DNA from: an uncultured Pelagibacteraceae bacterium
GTDB taxonomy: Bacteria > Pseudomonadota > Alphaproteobacteria > Pelagibacterales > Pelagibacteraceae
DNA: 59,281 nt
Assembly (NCBI GenBank): GCA_902554335.1
Contig: CACDOD010000004.1
Coordinates: 1 to 59,281 of the forward strand
Reading direction: 5' to 3'
A model generated the notes under the pieces. That model worked only from the letters and a program-made list of their open reading frames with translations. It made no database searches and had not been told where the DNA came from. Each line of letters opens with the position of its first letter. The stretch's first letter is position 1. This document shows positions 1 through 6,517 of the stretch, in pieces. The position numbers and the translations under genes were made by a program.

Positions 1-291
1 ATTGATACAATAGGATCTTTTTTTGGACCAATAGCAGGAGTAATTATATCTGACTATTATTTAATTAAAAATCAAGAGTATATTTCAAAAGATATATTTT
101 CGGATTTAAAGAGTGGTGCTTACTTTTATAGTGGAGGTTGGCAAATCAAAGGCTTATATTCTATGATTATAGGTTTTATTTTTGCTGCTTCAACAATTTG
201 GAATGTTGAATTAAGATTTTTACAAAGTTTTGCATGGTTAATTGGTGCAATCGTATCTTATACAACGTATTACTTATTGGCTAGCGAATAA
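1..291 (+). CDS. NCS1-family nucleobase/allantoin permease, C-terminal part
   Basis: This is the last 96 codons of a gene cut by the window edge. The reading frame is open from base 1 to a TAA at 289-291. The peptide begins with FFGPIAGVIISDYYLIK, which resembles the late-helix signature of the NCS1 nucleobase:cation symporters (cytosine, uracil, allantoin and hydantoin permeases). It then has a short polar stretch and two hydrophobic helices. The alcohol dehydrogenase ATG at 293 begins one base after the stop, so the two are probably co-transcribed. The substrate cannot be read from this fragment. Confidence 0.75.
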   Translation: MDTIGSFFGPIAGVIISDYYLIKNQEYISKDIFSDLKSGAYFYSGGWQIKGLYSMIIGFIFAASTIWNVELRFLQSFAWLIGAIVSYTTYYLLASE

Positions 292-292
292 T

Positions 293-1297
293 ATGAAAGC
301 TTTAGTTTATACAGGAACTCAAGAATTAGTTTATAGAGATGAAAAAAATCCTTTAGAGGTTAGTGGAGAAAGCATATTAAAAGTTCATGCATCTGGGATT
401 TGTGGATCCGACATGCACGCATATCATGGAAAAGATGAGAGACGAATACCACCATTAATACTCGGTCATGAGGTCAGTGGGGAAATTCAAAATGGTAAAT
501 TTAAAGGTAAAAATGTTGTTCTAAATCCATTGATTACATGTGGTGAATGTCAATATTGCACAAAAGGTAGAGAACATTTATGTCCATCAAGAGTTTTATT
601 AGGCATGAACAGACCAATTGAAAGACAAGGTGCCTTTGCTGAACTAATATCTTCACCTGACTCAAATATTTATGAAATTCCAAATGGACTGGATAAAAAT
701 GAAGCTCCGGTTGCTGAGCCAACAGCAGTTTCACTCCATGCAGTACTTATTGGAGAAGAATCTTTAAAAAAACCACTTAGCGAATGCAAGACCTTAGTTC
801 AAGGAGGAGGTGCGATAGGATTATTGTGTGGCTTAATTCTCTCAAAAATAAAAGGAAATAAAAATATTGTCTTATCTGATCCAAATAAATTAAGATTAAA
901 TGAATGTTCTAAGTATTTAGATGCAAAGTTTGTAAGACCAGAAGATAAGGAAATTCAAAGTAATAGTTTTGATATAGTTTTTGATACAGTTGGATTAGAA
1001 GTTTCAAGACAACAAGCAATTGATGTTGTTAAACCTGGAGGATCAATAATTCACATAGGACTCACACAACCATCAGGAACCTTTAATTTTAGAAAAATGA
1101 CACTCCAAGAAGTAACTGTAATTGGCACTTATTGTTATACAAATAAAGATTTTGAAACAACCCTTAAGATTCTGGCAAATAAAGATATTGGACCACTTAA
1201 ATGGATAGAATTTAGAGATTTAAAAAATGGATGGGATGCCTTCAAGCAAATTCACGATGGAACATGTGTGGCACCAAAAATTATTTTATTACCTTAG
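293..1297 (+). CDS. Zinc-dependent alcohol dehydrogenase (MDR family)
   Basis: A 334-aa medium-chain NAD(P)-dependent dehydrogenase. Cys37 and the GHE at 58-60 supply catalytic zinc ligands. Cys83, Cys86, Cys89 and Cys97 form the structural zinc lobe. A GGGAIG Rossmann turn lies at 171-176. An upstream in-frame start (242) would run inside the permease gene, so the ATG at 293, one base after the permease stop, is preferred. Length and motifs suit sorbitol, threonine or galactitol-type polyol dehydrogenases. Coupling to an NCS1 permease suggests a catabolic pair, but the substrate is not readable. Confidence 0.85.
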   Translation: MKALVYTGTQELVYRDEKNPLEVSGESILKVHASGICGSDMHAYHGKDERRIPPLILGHEVSGEIQNGKFKGKNVVLNPLITCGECQYCTKGREHLCPSRVLLGMNRPIERQGAFAELISSPDSNIYEIPNGLDKNEAPVAEPTAVSLHAVLIGEESLKKPLSECKTLVQGGGAIGLLCGLILSKIKGNKNIVLSDPNKLRLNECSKYLDAKFVRPEDKEIQSNSFDIVFDTVGLEVSRQQAIDVVKPGGSIIHIGLTQPSGTFNFRKMTLQEVTVIGTYCYTNKDFETTLKILANKDIGPLKWIEFRDLKNGWDAFKQIHDGTCVAPKIILLP

Positions 1298-1421
1298 AAG
1301 TAAAATTTAATCGATTTTCAGTTATTTTAATTCGACTTAACTTGATATCTTTTGAGATAACAGGAGCTAAAATCATTATTGACCAATAAATAAGGAGTAT
1401 AAAAATCGAAATTGTCTTCAT
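1281..1421 (-). CDS. Possible small single-pass membrane protein (46 aa)
   Basis: A minus-strand frame between two plus-strand genes. Starting at the ATG at 1421, it encodes a 46-aa peptide with one hydrophobic segment after MKTIS, then a basic tail. A longer start at 1472 exists, but the membrane segment sits naturally at the N-terminus from 1421. No Shine-Dalgarno sequence is visible. The end overlaps the alcohol dehydrogenase by 17 nt tail to tail. It would otherwise leave a gap of about 200 bp, large for this genome. Function is unknown and it may be a chance frame. Confidence 0.3.
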   Translation of the reverse strand: MKTISIFILLIYWSIMILAPVISKDIKLSRIKITENRLNFTSKVIK

Positions 1422-1500
1422 TTCTAATATATACTGATCAAAGTTGATTTTTGAATGTTTAAATTTTGGCAAAATAATGTATTAAGAATTTTTTTATATA

Positions 1501-2151
1501 ATGAAAAAATTTATTAAATTTTTAGTTTCATTTTTTCTTCTTTCGAGCTATTTGGGAGCTGAGGAGGTTAAAGTATTTGAGTTTACAGAGCAGGAGCTTA
1601 ATAGCCTAAAGGTAAAAAAGATAAGAGGAGCAAATGCAAAAACGCAATATTCTCTAGGGTCAAATGAAAATGGAAGTTTTTTAAAGGCTGTAGCAAACAA
1701 TTCTGCATCCGGTCTTGGAAAAGAAATAATAATAGACCTTAACAAAACCCCCTTCCTGAATATAACATGGAAAGTGGAAAAAGATCTTAGAGGGATCAAT
1801 GAAAGAAGTAAAAAAGGGCACGATTACGCAGCTAGAGTCTTTGTTGTAAAAAAAACAGGCGCCACACCTTTATCAAATAGAGCAATGAATTATGTATTTT
1901 CAAGTAATGAGGATGTAAATGTTTCACATCCTAGTCCTTATACAAAAAAATCAATTGATTTTGTTTTAGCCACAACAAAAGATAGTTTTAATGAATGGGT
2001 TACAGTTAAAGTAAACGTAAAAAAACATTTTAAAGAGTTTCATGATCTTGATGTAAATAAGATAAATGGAGTAGCAATAATGGCTGATACAGATAACTCA
2101 AAACTAAGTTCTGTAGCCTATTATCAAAATATTAATTTTTCCTCAAATTAA
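1501..2151 (+). CDS. Secreted DUF3047 protein
   Basis: A 216-aa protein with a signal peptide (Met-Lys-Lys, hydrophobic core, probable cleavage after about residue 20, SSYLGA). The mature part has blocks I associate with DUF3047: an ITWKVEKDL segment, HDYAARVFVV, AMNYVFSSN, a WVTVKVNV segment, and GVAIMADTDN near the C-terminus. The fold is probably a periplasmic beta-sandwich. No biochemical role is established for the family as far as I know. It is monocistronic and its stop directly abuts the stop of the convergent small gene that follows. Confidence 0.8.
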   Translation: MKKFIKFLVSFFLLSSYLGAEEVKVFEFTEQELNSLKVKKIRGANAKTQYSLGSNENGSFLKAVANNSASGLGKEIIIDLNKTPFLNITWKVEKDLRGINERSKKGHDYAARVFVVKKTGATPLSNRAMNYVFSSNEDVNVSHPSPYTKKSIDFVLATTKDSFNEWVTVKVNVKKHFKEFHDLDVNKINGVAIMADTDNSKLSSVAYYQNINFSSN

Positions 2152-2292
2152 TTAACTTTTAATAAACTTTTTAAGATTCATACTTGCAAAAGATAATATA
2201 ACTGCAGCAATAACATCTTCTAATGGAGAGGCAAAAGGGTATCCAAAGTTCCATAAAATTACCCCAATTAGCCAAATAATAAAAACTTTCAT
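2152..2292 (-). CDS. Small membrane protein (46 aa), unknown function
   Basis: From the ATG at 2292 this encodes MKVFIIWLIGVILWNFG, then a short polar linker (ASPLEDVIAA), a second hydrophobic stretch and a basic end (NLKKFIKS). This is a two-helix hairpin membrane protein. Its stop abuts the DUF3047 stop exactly, and its start faces ybgC across 37 bp that carry a TATAAT at 2310-2315. The clean helix-turn-helix layout and the tight fit between genes favour a real gene. The longer start at 2358 would overlap ybgC and adds an AT-rich, unlikely N-terminus. Confidence 0.55.
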   Translation of the reverse strand: MKVFIIWLIGVILWNFGYPFASPLEDVIAAVILSFASMNLKKFIKS

Positions 2293-2329
2293 ATAAAAAT
2301 TTATTTTAATATAATTAATATTATTAATT

Positions 2330-2728
2330 ATGGCAAAAAAATTTAGTTTTTCCACCAAAGTCTATTACGAGGATACTGACGCAGGAGGAGTTGTTTATTA
2401 TGCAAATTATTTAAAATTTTTAGAACGTGCAAGATCAGAAGCTATTTACTCATTAGGATTTACTAATTCATCTTTACTAGAAACTTATGGAATCTTGCTT
2501 ATTGTCAAATCATGTAATATTGAATATAAAAAGTCAGCTAAATTTGAAGATACAATTGAAATTATTTCTAAAGTTAAATCGTTTACTAAAACATCTTGTA
2601 TAATGAAACAAACTATTTTTAGACAAAATGAAATGATATCAGATGCAGATATACATTTAGTAGCAGTAGATAGAAATGGAAAACCTTCAAAAATGCCCGA
2701 GGATCTTAAGAAAAAACTAGAAGTTTAA
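2330..2728 (+). CDS. ybgC: YbgC-type acyl-CoA thioesterase
   Basis: A 132-aa single hotdog-fold thioesterase. The N-terminal signature YYEDTDAGGVVYYANYL at 12-28 contains the catalytic-loop Asp (Asp17) typical of 4-hydroxybenzoyl-CoA thioesterase and YbgC relatives. The common His in VVYHANYL is Tyr here. Such proteins cleave short-chain acyl-CoA or acyl-ACP thioesters. They are often linked to tol-pal genes, which are not in this window. The 3' end overlaps the convergent glycosylase gene by 4 nt. Confidence 0.85.
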   Translation: MAKKFSFSTKVYYEDTDAGGVVYYANYLKFLERARSEAIYSLGFTNSSLLETYGILLIVKSCNIEYKKSAKFEDTIEIISKVKSFTKTSCIMKQTIFRQNEMISDADIHLVAVDRNGKPSKMPEDLKKKLEV

Positions 2729-3399
2729 TCTAGCTTTTTTACTTTTAAAAAAAGTTTTGTCATCATTTTTTCATTTATACGGCCAGTATTCACATTTCTT
2801 GGACTTGGATGATAACATCCAACTAAATTGACACCATTTTTTAGTTTGAATGCTTTTCCATGCTGAAATTTAACATATTTTGGTATCTCAAATTTTTTAC
2901 TGTAAAAAATTTTACATGTATCAAACGCAATTTTCCCTAATGCTACGACTACTTTTAAATTTTTTAAAATATTTAGTTCATTGTTAAAAAATTTAAAGCA
3001 ATTATCTAATTCAACTTTTAGAGGCTTGTCTTCAGGTGGAACACATTTAAGCGCTGGCGTTATGAATGCATTTTTAATTTTCAGACCATCATTAACATGA
3101 TCAGATGTACTTTGATTTGATATGTTTGCATTAAATAAACATTTATACAGAAAGTCTGATGATTTATCACCAGTGAAAACTCTTCCAGTCCTTGTTCCTC
3201 CATGTGCAGCAGGAGCCAAACCAACAAAAAGAATTTTTCCTTTTGGATCTCCAAAACCCGTTATTGGTTTTCCCCAATAAACTTCATTTTTAAATTGTTT
3301 TCTTTTATTTTTTACTATTTTATTTCTGAATTTTATTAGTCTAGGGCAAGCTCTACATTTTATAATTTTGTTATTTAAGGAATTTAGAATAAGATTCAT
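2725..3399 (-). CDS. Family 5 uracil-DNA glycosylase (UDGb-like)
   Basis: A 224-aa DNA-repair enzyme that removes uracil, and probably other deaminated bases, from DNA. It has motif 1 GLAPAAHGG at 60-68 and a HPSPRN motif 2 starting near residue 197. An N-terminal CxxC (Cys15, Cys18) and later cysteines suit the Fe-S cluster of family 4 and 5 enzymes. Motif 1 lacks the polar residue of family 4 (GEAPG), pointing to family 5. The start is only 2 nt from the GTG of the divergent phosphatase gene, so both promoters must sit within the neighbouring reading frames. Confidence 0.85.
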   Translation of the reverse strand: MNLILNSLNNKIIKCRACPRLIKFRNKIVKNKRKQFKNEVYWGKPITGFGDPKGKILFVGLAPAAHGGTRTGRVFTGDKSSDFLYKCLFNANISNQSTSDHVNDGLKIKNAFITPALKCVPPEDKPLKVELDNCFKFFNNELNILKNLKVVVALGKIAFDTCKIFYSKKFEIPKYVKFQHGKAFKLKNGVNLVGCYHPSPRNVNTGRINEKMMTKLFLKVKKLD

Positions 3400-3401
3400 T
3401 T

Positions 3402-3959
3402 GTGAAATATTTTATTTTAATATTCTCTTTTATTCTATCTTTAATTTTTTCAACAACTGTTTTTTCTAATGAACAAATTATTTCCAAATTGCAATCTGGA
3501 GGCAATGTTGTTTTTATAAGGCATGCTTTAGCTCCTGGTAATGGTGATCCACTTAATATAGATTTAAATGACTGTGAAACTCAAAGAAATTTGAATGAGG
3601 CTGGAATTAAACAGTCCAAAAGAATTGGAGACTATTTCAAAAACAACAATATTCCAATTGATAAAGTTTTATCAAGCGAATGGTGTAGGTGCAAAGATAC
3701 AGCTAAATATGCTTTTAAAAATTTTGAAACATTCAATGCCTTAAATTCGTTTTATGATGAAAAATTTAATAAGTTTAAAAAAATGCAAATAAAAGATCTA
3801 AGAAAATACATTAAAGAATGGAATGGAAATAAAAACCTAATATTAGTAACACATTACGTAGTTATATTGGAAATGTTGAATAAACCCGTTTCTTCAGGCG
3901 AAATAGTAGTTTCAAATAAAAAATACAAAATTATTGGATCAATAAATATTCAGTTTTAA
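3402..3959 (+). CDS. Exported histidine phosphatase family protein
   Basis: A 185-aa protein with an N-terminal signal peptide (about residues 1-22, ending near FSN). It has the phosphohistidine motif FIRHALAPG with Arg40-His41, a supporting Arg/Glu region (SSEWCRCKDTA), and a second catalytic His near 151 (LVTHYVV). It is probably a periplasmic phosphomonoesterase of the SixA/phosphoglycerate mutase superfamily. Translation starts with GTG. A downstream ATG would remove the signal peptide. The substrate is unknown. Confidence 0.8.
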   Translation: MKYFILIFSFILSLIFSTTVFSNEQIISKLQSGGNVVFIRHALAPGNGDPLNIDLNDCETQRNLNEAGIKQSKRIGDYFKNNNIPIDKVLSSEWCRCKDTAKYAFKNFETFNALNSFYDEKFNKFKKMQIKDLRKYIKEWNGNKNLILVTHYVVILEMLNKPVSSGEIVVSNKKYKIIGSINIQF

Positions 3960-3966
3960 TTTCTTT

Positions 3967-3994
3967 TTGAAATAAGAAAAATAAGTAGTATAAA
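3967..3994 (+). promoter_or_regulatory. Likely sigma-70 promoter of the tRNA gene
   Basis: TTGAAA at 3967-3972 and TATAAA at 3989-3994 are separated by 16 bp. Transcription would begin a few bases downstream, just before the tRNA 5' end at 4010. The position fits, but this background is so AT-rich that chance matches are common. Confidence 0.45.
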
Positions 3995-4009
3995 TTACCG
4001 ATTATAAAT

Positions 4010-4086
4010 GGCGGGGTAGCTCAGTTGGTTAGAGCGCGGGACTCATAAGCCCGAGGTCAGTGGTTCGATCCCACTTCCCGCTACCA
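4010..4086 (+). tRNA. tRNA-Met (CAU anticodon), encoded CCA
   Basis: A complete 77-nt cloverleaf. The acceptor stem GGCGGGG pairs with TCCCGCT using terminal G-U pairs. The D arm is GCTC/GAGC, the anticodon loop is CTCATAA, the T arm is AGTGG/CCACT with loop TTCGATC, and the discriminator A is followed by CCA. Position 31-39 at the bottom of the anticodon stem is an A-G mismatch. The CAU anticodon means elongator tRNA-Met, or possibly the lysidine-modified tRNA-Ile2. It is not the initiator, because the first acceptor pair is G-U rather than unpaired. The last 54 nt are repeated at 5786-5839, marking this tRNA as an integration site. Confidence 0.93.
4033..4086 (+). repeat. attL-type direct repeat (3' part of tRNA)
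   Basis: These 54 nt of the intact tRNA, from inside the D-stem 3' strand through CCA, are identical base for base to 5786-5839. The match stops abruptly on both sides (g versus t before it, t versus a after it). This is the expected footprint of site-specific integration into a tRNA 3' end that regenerates a functional gene. Confidence 0.9.
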
Positions 4087-4109
4087 TTCTAGAACGTTTA
4101 GTCAATTCT

Positions 4110-4129
4110 TGACTCACATATGACACACT
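4110..4129. repeat. Paired TGAC-type sites at left end of element
   Basis: TGACTCACA at 4110-4118 and TGACACACT at 4121-4129 are in the same orientation, with starts 11 bp apart and TA between them. The same paired arrangement recurs near the other end of the element (5705-5724). They lie 24 bp inside the tRNA repeat and resemble arm-type or accessory sites of an integration system. This role is inferred. Confidence 0.5.
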
Positions 4130-4165
4130 CAGAAACGGAATTTTGAGAACTCGGGAAGTTTTAAT

Positions 4166-4726
4166 TTACATTTTCCACATTCGATTTGGTTCAACAATCA
4201 TAAGCATAAGTTGATCCATAACCATTTGATGAACTAGATATTGTAGAGTTCCTTCAGCAGTCATAACTGATTTATAATTTTTACCTACAATGTTCATTAA
4301 TAATATCCCAGCTGGTCGATTAAATGGATTAGTTTTTAACGACCAAGATTCTTTATATGCTTCTATATATTCATCTATTTTTTTATTTATATGGTTTGAT
4401 TCCTTAAGTGTATAACCAAAATCTTTGTCTATTGATCTTCTGCAAAGTTTTTCAACTTTTTTTCCTTGTGCAGCTGACAATAAACCAGAACCTCCAGAAT
4501 GCATAAGACCTATAGACACACCTAAAACTGCAGTAGCAACTTCTATAGTTATCTCTTTTGTAATTTTAATTTTTGGCGGGCTATCGATTGATTGTTGTAT
4601 TGTATCAACTAAAATTTTTGATGAATCTTCAGAATCTATTAAAATTTTCTTAACAAATTTTCTTGGAAGATCATCATCAAATTTGTAGGAAAATTTTAAA
4701 GAATTAAGTAATTTTCTAAAACCCAT
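4166..4726 (-). CDS. Unknown element-borne protein (186 aa)
   Basis: I do not recognise a family. The 186-aa protein is mostly helical in character. It has a polar, charged N-terminal third, a small-residue hydrophobic segment near 63-88 containing GLMHSGGSGLLSAAQG that could be membrane-associated or a buried helix, a charged middle, and a Met-rich hydrophobic C-terminus (residues about 142-186). It is the last gene of the element operon, 49 nt after the nuclease-like gene, and ends close to the left paired repeats. A defence, immunity or maintenance role would be a guess. Confidence 0.65.
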   Translation of the reverse strand: MGFRKLLNSLKFSYKFDDDLPRKFVKKILIDSEDSSKILVDTIQQSIDSPPKIKITKEITIEVATAVLGVSIGLMHSGGSGLLSAAQGKKVEKLCRRSIDKDFGYTLKESNHINKKIDEYIEAYKESWSLKTNPFNRPAGILLMNIVGKNYKSVMTAEGTLQYLVHQMVMDQLMLMIVEPNRMWKM

Positions 4727-4775
4727 AACTATAAACCCAGAACCACGATCCCTAAAAGTTTTTTCATTTGATTTA

Positions 4776-5189
4776 TTAACTAAATTTATATTGTTTTAAA
4801 AATTCTGAAAGTTTTTTTGGTAGAGATGGCCAATAATAAATACCATTTTTTTTCCAGCTTTCGGTATTTCCAACATTATAATTTGATAAAATATGCTCCA
4901 TAACTTCATCGTGCGGATATAGATAAAAATGATTTTTCTCTCTAAAACAAACCCAAAGGTCTTTATTAATATATTTCTTAGAAATACACAGTTTGCTTTT
5001 TAATTGAACTTTTAGGAATGTTTTTTTGTCTATGTGTTGAGCTATAAAATCTGCTGTTTGCCAATCATCTGAAAGTTTAATAGTTTGAAATCCATATTCT
5101 GCAAGAGCTGAAGCAACTTTGGTATAGTTGTAATTTTCTTGCTGTCTAGGGCTTAATTTTAGATATTTAACTTTTTCTAATTTAATCAT
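4776..5189 (-). CDS. Possible PD-(D/E)XK nuclease-like protein (137 aa)
   Basis: A 137-aa element gene. The N-terminal helix region (NYTKVASALAEYGF) is followed by DDWQTADFIAQHI and then FLKVQLKSK at about 58-66. That order (helix with Ala/Gly-rich tract, Asp in a beta hairpin, then a strand with QxK) matches the PD-(D/E)XK core in which Gln replaces the usual acidic residue, as in PDDEXK_11-type proteins. This is a pattern-level inference. The C-terminal half is aromatic-rich and unassigned. The gene starts 2 nt after the stop of the upstream coiled-coil gene, so the two are likely co-translated. Confidence 0.65.
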   Translation of the reverse strand: MIKLEKVKYLKLSPRQQENYNYTKVASALAEYGFQTIKLSDDWQTADFIAQHIDKKTFLKVQLKSKLCISKKYINKDLWVCFREKNHFYLYPHDEVMEHILSNYNVGNTESWKKNGIYYWPSLPKKLSEFLKQYKFS

Positions 5190-5191
5190 AA

Positions 5192-5653
5192 TTATTTTTT
5201 CTTTTTGCTAAAATCAAATGTCATCGAATTTTCTGTAATATGAAGTGTTCCAACATCTTCAGGATGTTTTTTAAAATGTTCATTCAACCTTTTATCCTCC
5301 TCATGTTTCCATAAGTTATTAATACCAGCTTTCTCTTTCATTTCCTCTACCTGTCTTAAAAGTGCATGGGTTTGACTTCCTAGATTGAGGATTCCCATTT
5401 CAACTTTTAGTGTACTATATTGCAGTTCCATTATTTTGGCTTGGGCTTCTTCTTTTTTATTTAAATTTTCTCTTAAATCTTTAGCAATCAATTCTAAATC
5501 AAATTTTGTTAGGTTTGGACTCTTCTCAAGATTCCAAAGGCAACTTTGTATTGTTGTGTGAGCCCAGCTTATTGTGTGTTTTTCTTTTTCTATATCCAAA
5601 ATAATTTTTTCAAGTCTTTTAAATTTTCCGTCTTTATCATTAAATAAGTTCAT
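5192..5653 (-). CDS. Unknown helical/coiled-coil protein (153 aa)
   Basis: First gene of the element operon. It is a charged, Glu/Lys-rich, almost wholly helical protein. A heptad-like stretch runs from about residue 50 to 110 (KKEEAQAKIMELQ, then QVEEMKEKAG), and the tail ends in a lysine run. No family was recognised. Its promoter should lie in 5654-5785, next to the right-end TGAC repeats, so those repeats could also act as an operator. Confidence 0.65.
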   Translation of the reverse strand: MNLFNDKDGKFKRLEKIILDIEKEKHTISWAHTTIQSCLWNLEKSPNLTKFDLELIAKDLRENLNKKEEAQAKIMELQYSTLKVEMGILNLGSQTHALLRQVEEMKEKAGINNLWKHEEDKRLNEHFKKHPEDVGTLHITENSMTFDFSKKKK

Positions 5654-5679
5654 AATTATATTTATTTTAACAAAGATTT

Positions 5680-5724
5680 TGACACACTAAAATTGAAAAA
5701 TCCCTGACACACATATGACTCATT
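5680..5724. repeat. TGAC-type sites at right end of element
   Basis: TGACACACT at 5680-5688, TGACACACA at 5705-5713 and TGACTCATT at 5716-5724. The last two have starts 11 bp apart with TA between them, exactly like the left-end pair. The two paired sites match at 19 of 23 bases (4110-4132 versus 5705-5727). They lie between the first element gene and the tRNA fragment. Confidence 0.5.
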
Positions 5725-5785
5725 GAGTTAGGATTTTTATTATTTTCTTAACGTTTTGTGGTATAAAAACGTAGAGAAAGGGTGT

Positions 5786-5839
5786 AGCGCGGGACTCATA
5801 AGCCCGAGGTCAGTGGTTCGATCCCACTTCCCGCTACCA
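5786..5839 (+). repeat. attR-type direct repeat: orphan 3' tRNA fragment
   Basis: A perfect second copy of the last 54 nt of the CAU tRNA, starting with AGCGCGGG and ending in CCA. It lacks the acceptor 5' strand and most of the D arm, so it cannot be a functional tRNA. It is best read as the original 3' end displaced when the element inserted at 4086/4087. Confidence 0.9.
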
Positions 5840-5854
5840 AAAATTAATTAATAA

Positions 5855-6469
5855 TTATAAATTTAGCTTCTTTTTTATTTCTCTTGTTAGATAACCAATA
5901 AAGCTTCTTTTTATTAGCATAGGTTTATTATTAACAATTTCCATTCGATAGCCAGTATTTTTTTTTAATGGAGTTTTCCAATTTCGACCATATAAATATT
6001 CACATATTTTTTCTGGATGTTTTGGTATAGAAACTAATTTAAACTTTTTATTTTTCACAACAGGAAATATGTTTTGCTTTGGAATATGTAGCGCATAATT
6101 TGGGTTGGATATATTTGAGAGAAAGTTGTGCCTTTCAATTATATAATTTTTTGAAAAATTATTTTGATAAAAATAAAAATCAATAAAAGTTTCTAAATTA
6201 TTTTTTTTTAAAGAATATTGAATGAAATATTTATTAGAATTTTTTCTATTAAATTGAAATGATTTACTTTTAGTCATTATATTAATGAGTTTTTTTTTAT
6301 CCTTGATATCTACCAGAAAATCAACATCATCATCTCCATCTATTATATTATTCTCCCTGGTTAAGCCAAGCAAAGTTCCATAAAATACAAAATGTTGTAT
6401 GGTTTTTAACATTTTTGAAATAGATATAAGGTTTTTTAAATTTTGTTCTTTAATTCTTTTTTTAAACAT
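5855..6469 (-). CDS. LicD-family phosphotransferase-like protein
   Basis: A 204-aa protein of the LicD/fukutin nucleotidyltransferase-like superfamily. It has FYGTLLGLTREN at 29-40, then an acidic metal-binding stretch DGDDDVD at 44-50, and a late YLYGRNWKTP motif, the usual LicD order. Such enzymes transfer phosphocholine or similar phospho-groups from a CDP-activated donor to cell-surface glycans. It is the first gene after the element and belongs to the polysaccharide block that follows. The donor and acceptor are unknown. Confidence 0.8.
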   Translation of the reverse strand: MFKKRIKEQNLKNLISISKMLKTIQHFVFYGTLLGLTRENNIIDGDDDVDFLVDIKDKKKLINIMTKSKSFQFNRKNSNKYFIQYSLKKNNLETFIDFYFYQNNFSKNYIIERHNFLSNISNPNYALHIPKQNIFPVVKNKKFKLVSIPKHPEKICEYLYGRNWKTPLKKNTGYRMEIVNNKPMLIKRSFIGYLTREIKKKLNL

Positions 6470-6517
6470 ATTTTTAAATTATATATATTTTTTAATTTGT
6501 TAATAAATTAATTTTTA

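Larger units (their letters stand above)
4087..5839. mobile_element. Small tRNA-integrated element (1753 bp), no integrase
   Basis: The interval from the end of the intact tRNA to the end of its duplicated 3' fragment is bounded by a perfect 54-bp direct repeat. It holds three same-strand genes (minus) in one apparent operon. Both ends carry paired TGAC-type 9-mers with 11-bp spacing that may be recombinase or accessory-factor sites. No tyrosine or serine recombinase, transposase or phage gene is present. It is therefore either a deletion remnant or a non-autonomous element moved by an integrase encoded elsewhere. None of the cargo proteins was recognised by family, apart from a possible PD-(D/E)XK fold in one. 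Confidence 0.8.

Noticed and set aside
1298..1500. Riboswitch or ncRNA upstream of the DUF3047 gene
   Set aside because: No GC-rich stems or recognisable aptamer core were seen in this AT-rich 203-bp gap. Only a weak small reading frame is present.
5786..5839. A second tRNA gene
   Set aside because: Only the 3' 54 nt are present. The acceptor 5' strand and most of the D arm are missing, so no cloverleaf can form. It is treated as an att-site fragment.
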